Source: Sphingomonas sp. CBMAI 2297 (GTDB lineage: Bacteria; Pseudomonadota; Alphaproteobacteria; Sphingomonadales; Sphingomonadaceae). From it: a DNA stretch of 64,000 bases. Made by a program: the position numbers and the translations under genes. Positions 63,516 to 64,000 of this stretch are shown one piece after another (position 1 is the stretch's first letter; the number at the start of each line of letters is the position of its first letter). Under the pieces are notes generated by a model. That model searched no databases. It was given only the letters and a program-made list of their open reading frames with translations, and was not told the DNA's origin. The stretch is from positions 1 through 64,000 of the forward strand of contig NZ_JAPDIR010000009.1 in assembly GCF_029870595.1 (NCBI RefSeq). The letters run 5' to 3'.

Positions 63516-64000
63516 TCAGCGTCCAGTGAGGCGGTGCCATAGCAGCCGGCCCACCCGCCCCGGCGCACCCGCCGGCTTCGGCGCTTCCGCGAGGTCCAGC
63601 CGCGCCCGGTGCGCGAGCGCGCCGAGCGCCCGCGCCGGGCGGCTCCAGCGTGCCCCGGCGGCGGCATCGAGCAGCGGCCGCGCGAGGTCGCGGGCCATGG
63701 CCCTTTCCTCCTCGGCCTGCAGGTTATGGGCGAGATCGGCCAGCGCCCAGCCCTGCCCCGCCGCCGGCAACGGGTCGTTCCCGCCGCCGAGCAGCCGGCC
63801 CGCGGCGACGAACAGCTGCCCTCGCCCCTCGGCGAAGCGACGCATCGCATCGGCGTCGAGAGTAGATTCCTCGATCAGCACTTCCCAGCCATGGACGATC
63901 GGCACCAGCGATGCGCCGGTGACGCCATGACGCAGCACCTCCACCTCCAGCGCCCGCAGCACCGGCTCGGCGGGTGCCGGCGCGCGATCGAGCTTTTCCA
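63516..64000 (-). CDS. Squalene/phytoene synthase family protein (partial, N-terminus outside window)
   Basis: C-terminal 160 residues, stop at 63516, frame open to the window edge (EKLDRAPAPAEPVLRALEVE at the edge). Visible: GWEVLIEESTLDADAMRRFA, GRGQLFVAAGRLLGGGNDPL, GWALADLAHNLQAEEERA and a basic C-terminus. This matches the helical C-terminal half of trans-isoprenyl-diphosphate synthases of the squalene/phytoene type, though the Asp-rich motifs are outside or not visible. Carotenoid or hopanoid synthesis are the likely pathways. Confidence 0.65.
   Translation of the reverse strand, partial: EKLDRAPAPAEPVLRALEVEVLRHGVTGASLVPIVHGWEVLIEESTLDADAMRRFAEGRGQLFVAAGRLLGGGNDPLPAAGQGWALADLAHNLQAEEERAMARDLARPLLDAAAGARWSRPARALGALAHRARLDLAEAPKPAGAPGRVGRLLWHRLTGR

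Overview
The window is high-GC chromosomal DNA from an alphaproteobacterium, most likely a sphingomonad (Sphingomonas or a close relative). The pointers are a UrcA-family protein, a PopZ/DUF2497 gene beside tolC and valS, an Mg-type HemB, a class II DAHP synthase, an ECF sigma/FecR/TonB-receptor cassette, and dispersed palindromes of the GTCATCCC...GGGATGAC kind. Everything comes from reading the sequence and recognising families; no database search was run. There is no rRNA, phage, intact insertion sequence or CRISPR array. Two tRNAs are present, Arg(ACG) and Cys(GCA).

Layout. 1-6.8 kb: outer-membrane uptake cassette (ECF sigma, FecR, STN-type TonB receptor), small secreted proteins and an exported methyltransferase. 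7-9.3 kb: LytS/LytTR two-component system and UrcA. 9.6-13.7 kb: acyl-CoA dehydrogenase with its MerR regulator, a lipoprotein coupled to hisI, and a Rho-N-like protein. 13.9-20.4 kb: purF, an SDR enzyme, a decayed ParE-type toxin-antitoxin pair, a serine hydrolase coupled to a cyclopropane-fatty-acid synthase, and an acyltransferase-3 protein. 20.5-25.7 kb: 2-oxoacid:ferredoxin oxidoreductase korAB with a tiny zinc-ribbon gene wedged between the subunits, then an HDAC-like enzyme and a JmjC-type cupin. 25.8-30.8 kb: rppH, a DUF481 protein and an arginine-catabolism operon (M20 hydrolase, astA, astB). 30.9-36.0 kb: small membrane protein, a histidine-kinase-like protein lacking the phospho-acceptor histidine, tRNA-Arg, a lipoprotein and a spermidine-synthase/membrane fusion. 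36.6-41.8 kb: MATE pump, hemB and three tandem GNAT acetyltransferases, plus a choice-of-anchor-A surface protein behind a Shine-Dalgarno-masking hairpin. 42-50.4 kb: valS, an S9 peptidase, popZ-like, tolC and an isoaspartate methyltransferase. 50.5-64 kb: tRNA-Cys, cysS, a hydroxyacid dehydrogenase, an ArsR/SRPBCC pair, a DAHP synthase carrying an N-terminal helix-turn-helix domain, a MASE1-PAS histidine kinase, a VOC protein, DUF488, YhhN, trmFO, an EF-hand protein and a partial squalene/phytoene synthase.

Most of the window is core metabolism and translation, with many 1-8 bp stop/start overlaps implying translational coupling. The points I find most unusual are the HTH-DAHP synthase fusion with two matching palindromes just upstream (55464-57122), the His-less kinase (31162-32463), the zinc-ribbon gene inside korAB, the masked ribosome site at 41812-41837, and a family of about 130-bp inverted-repeat elements present in four copies.
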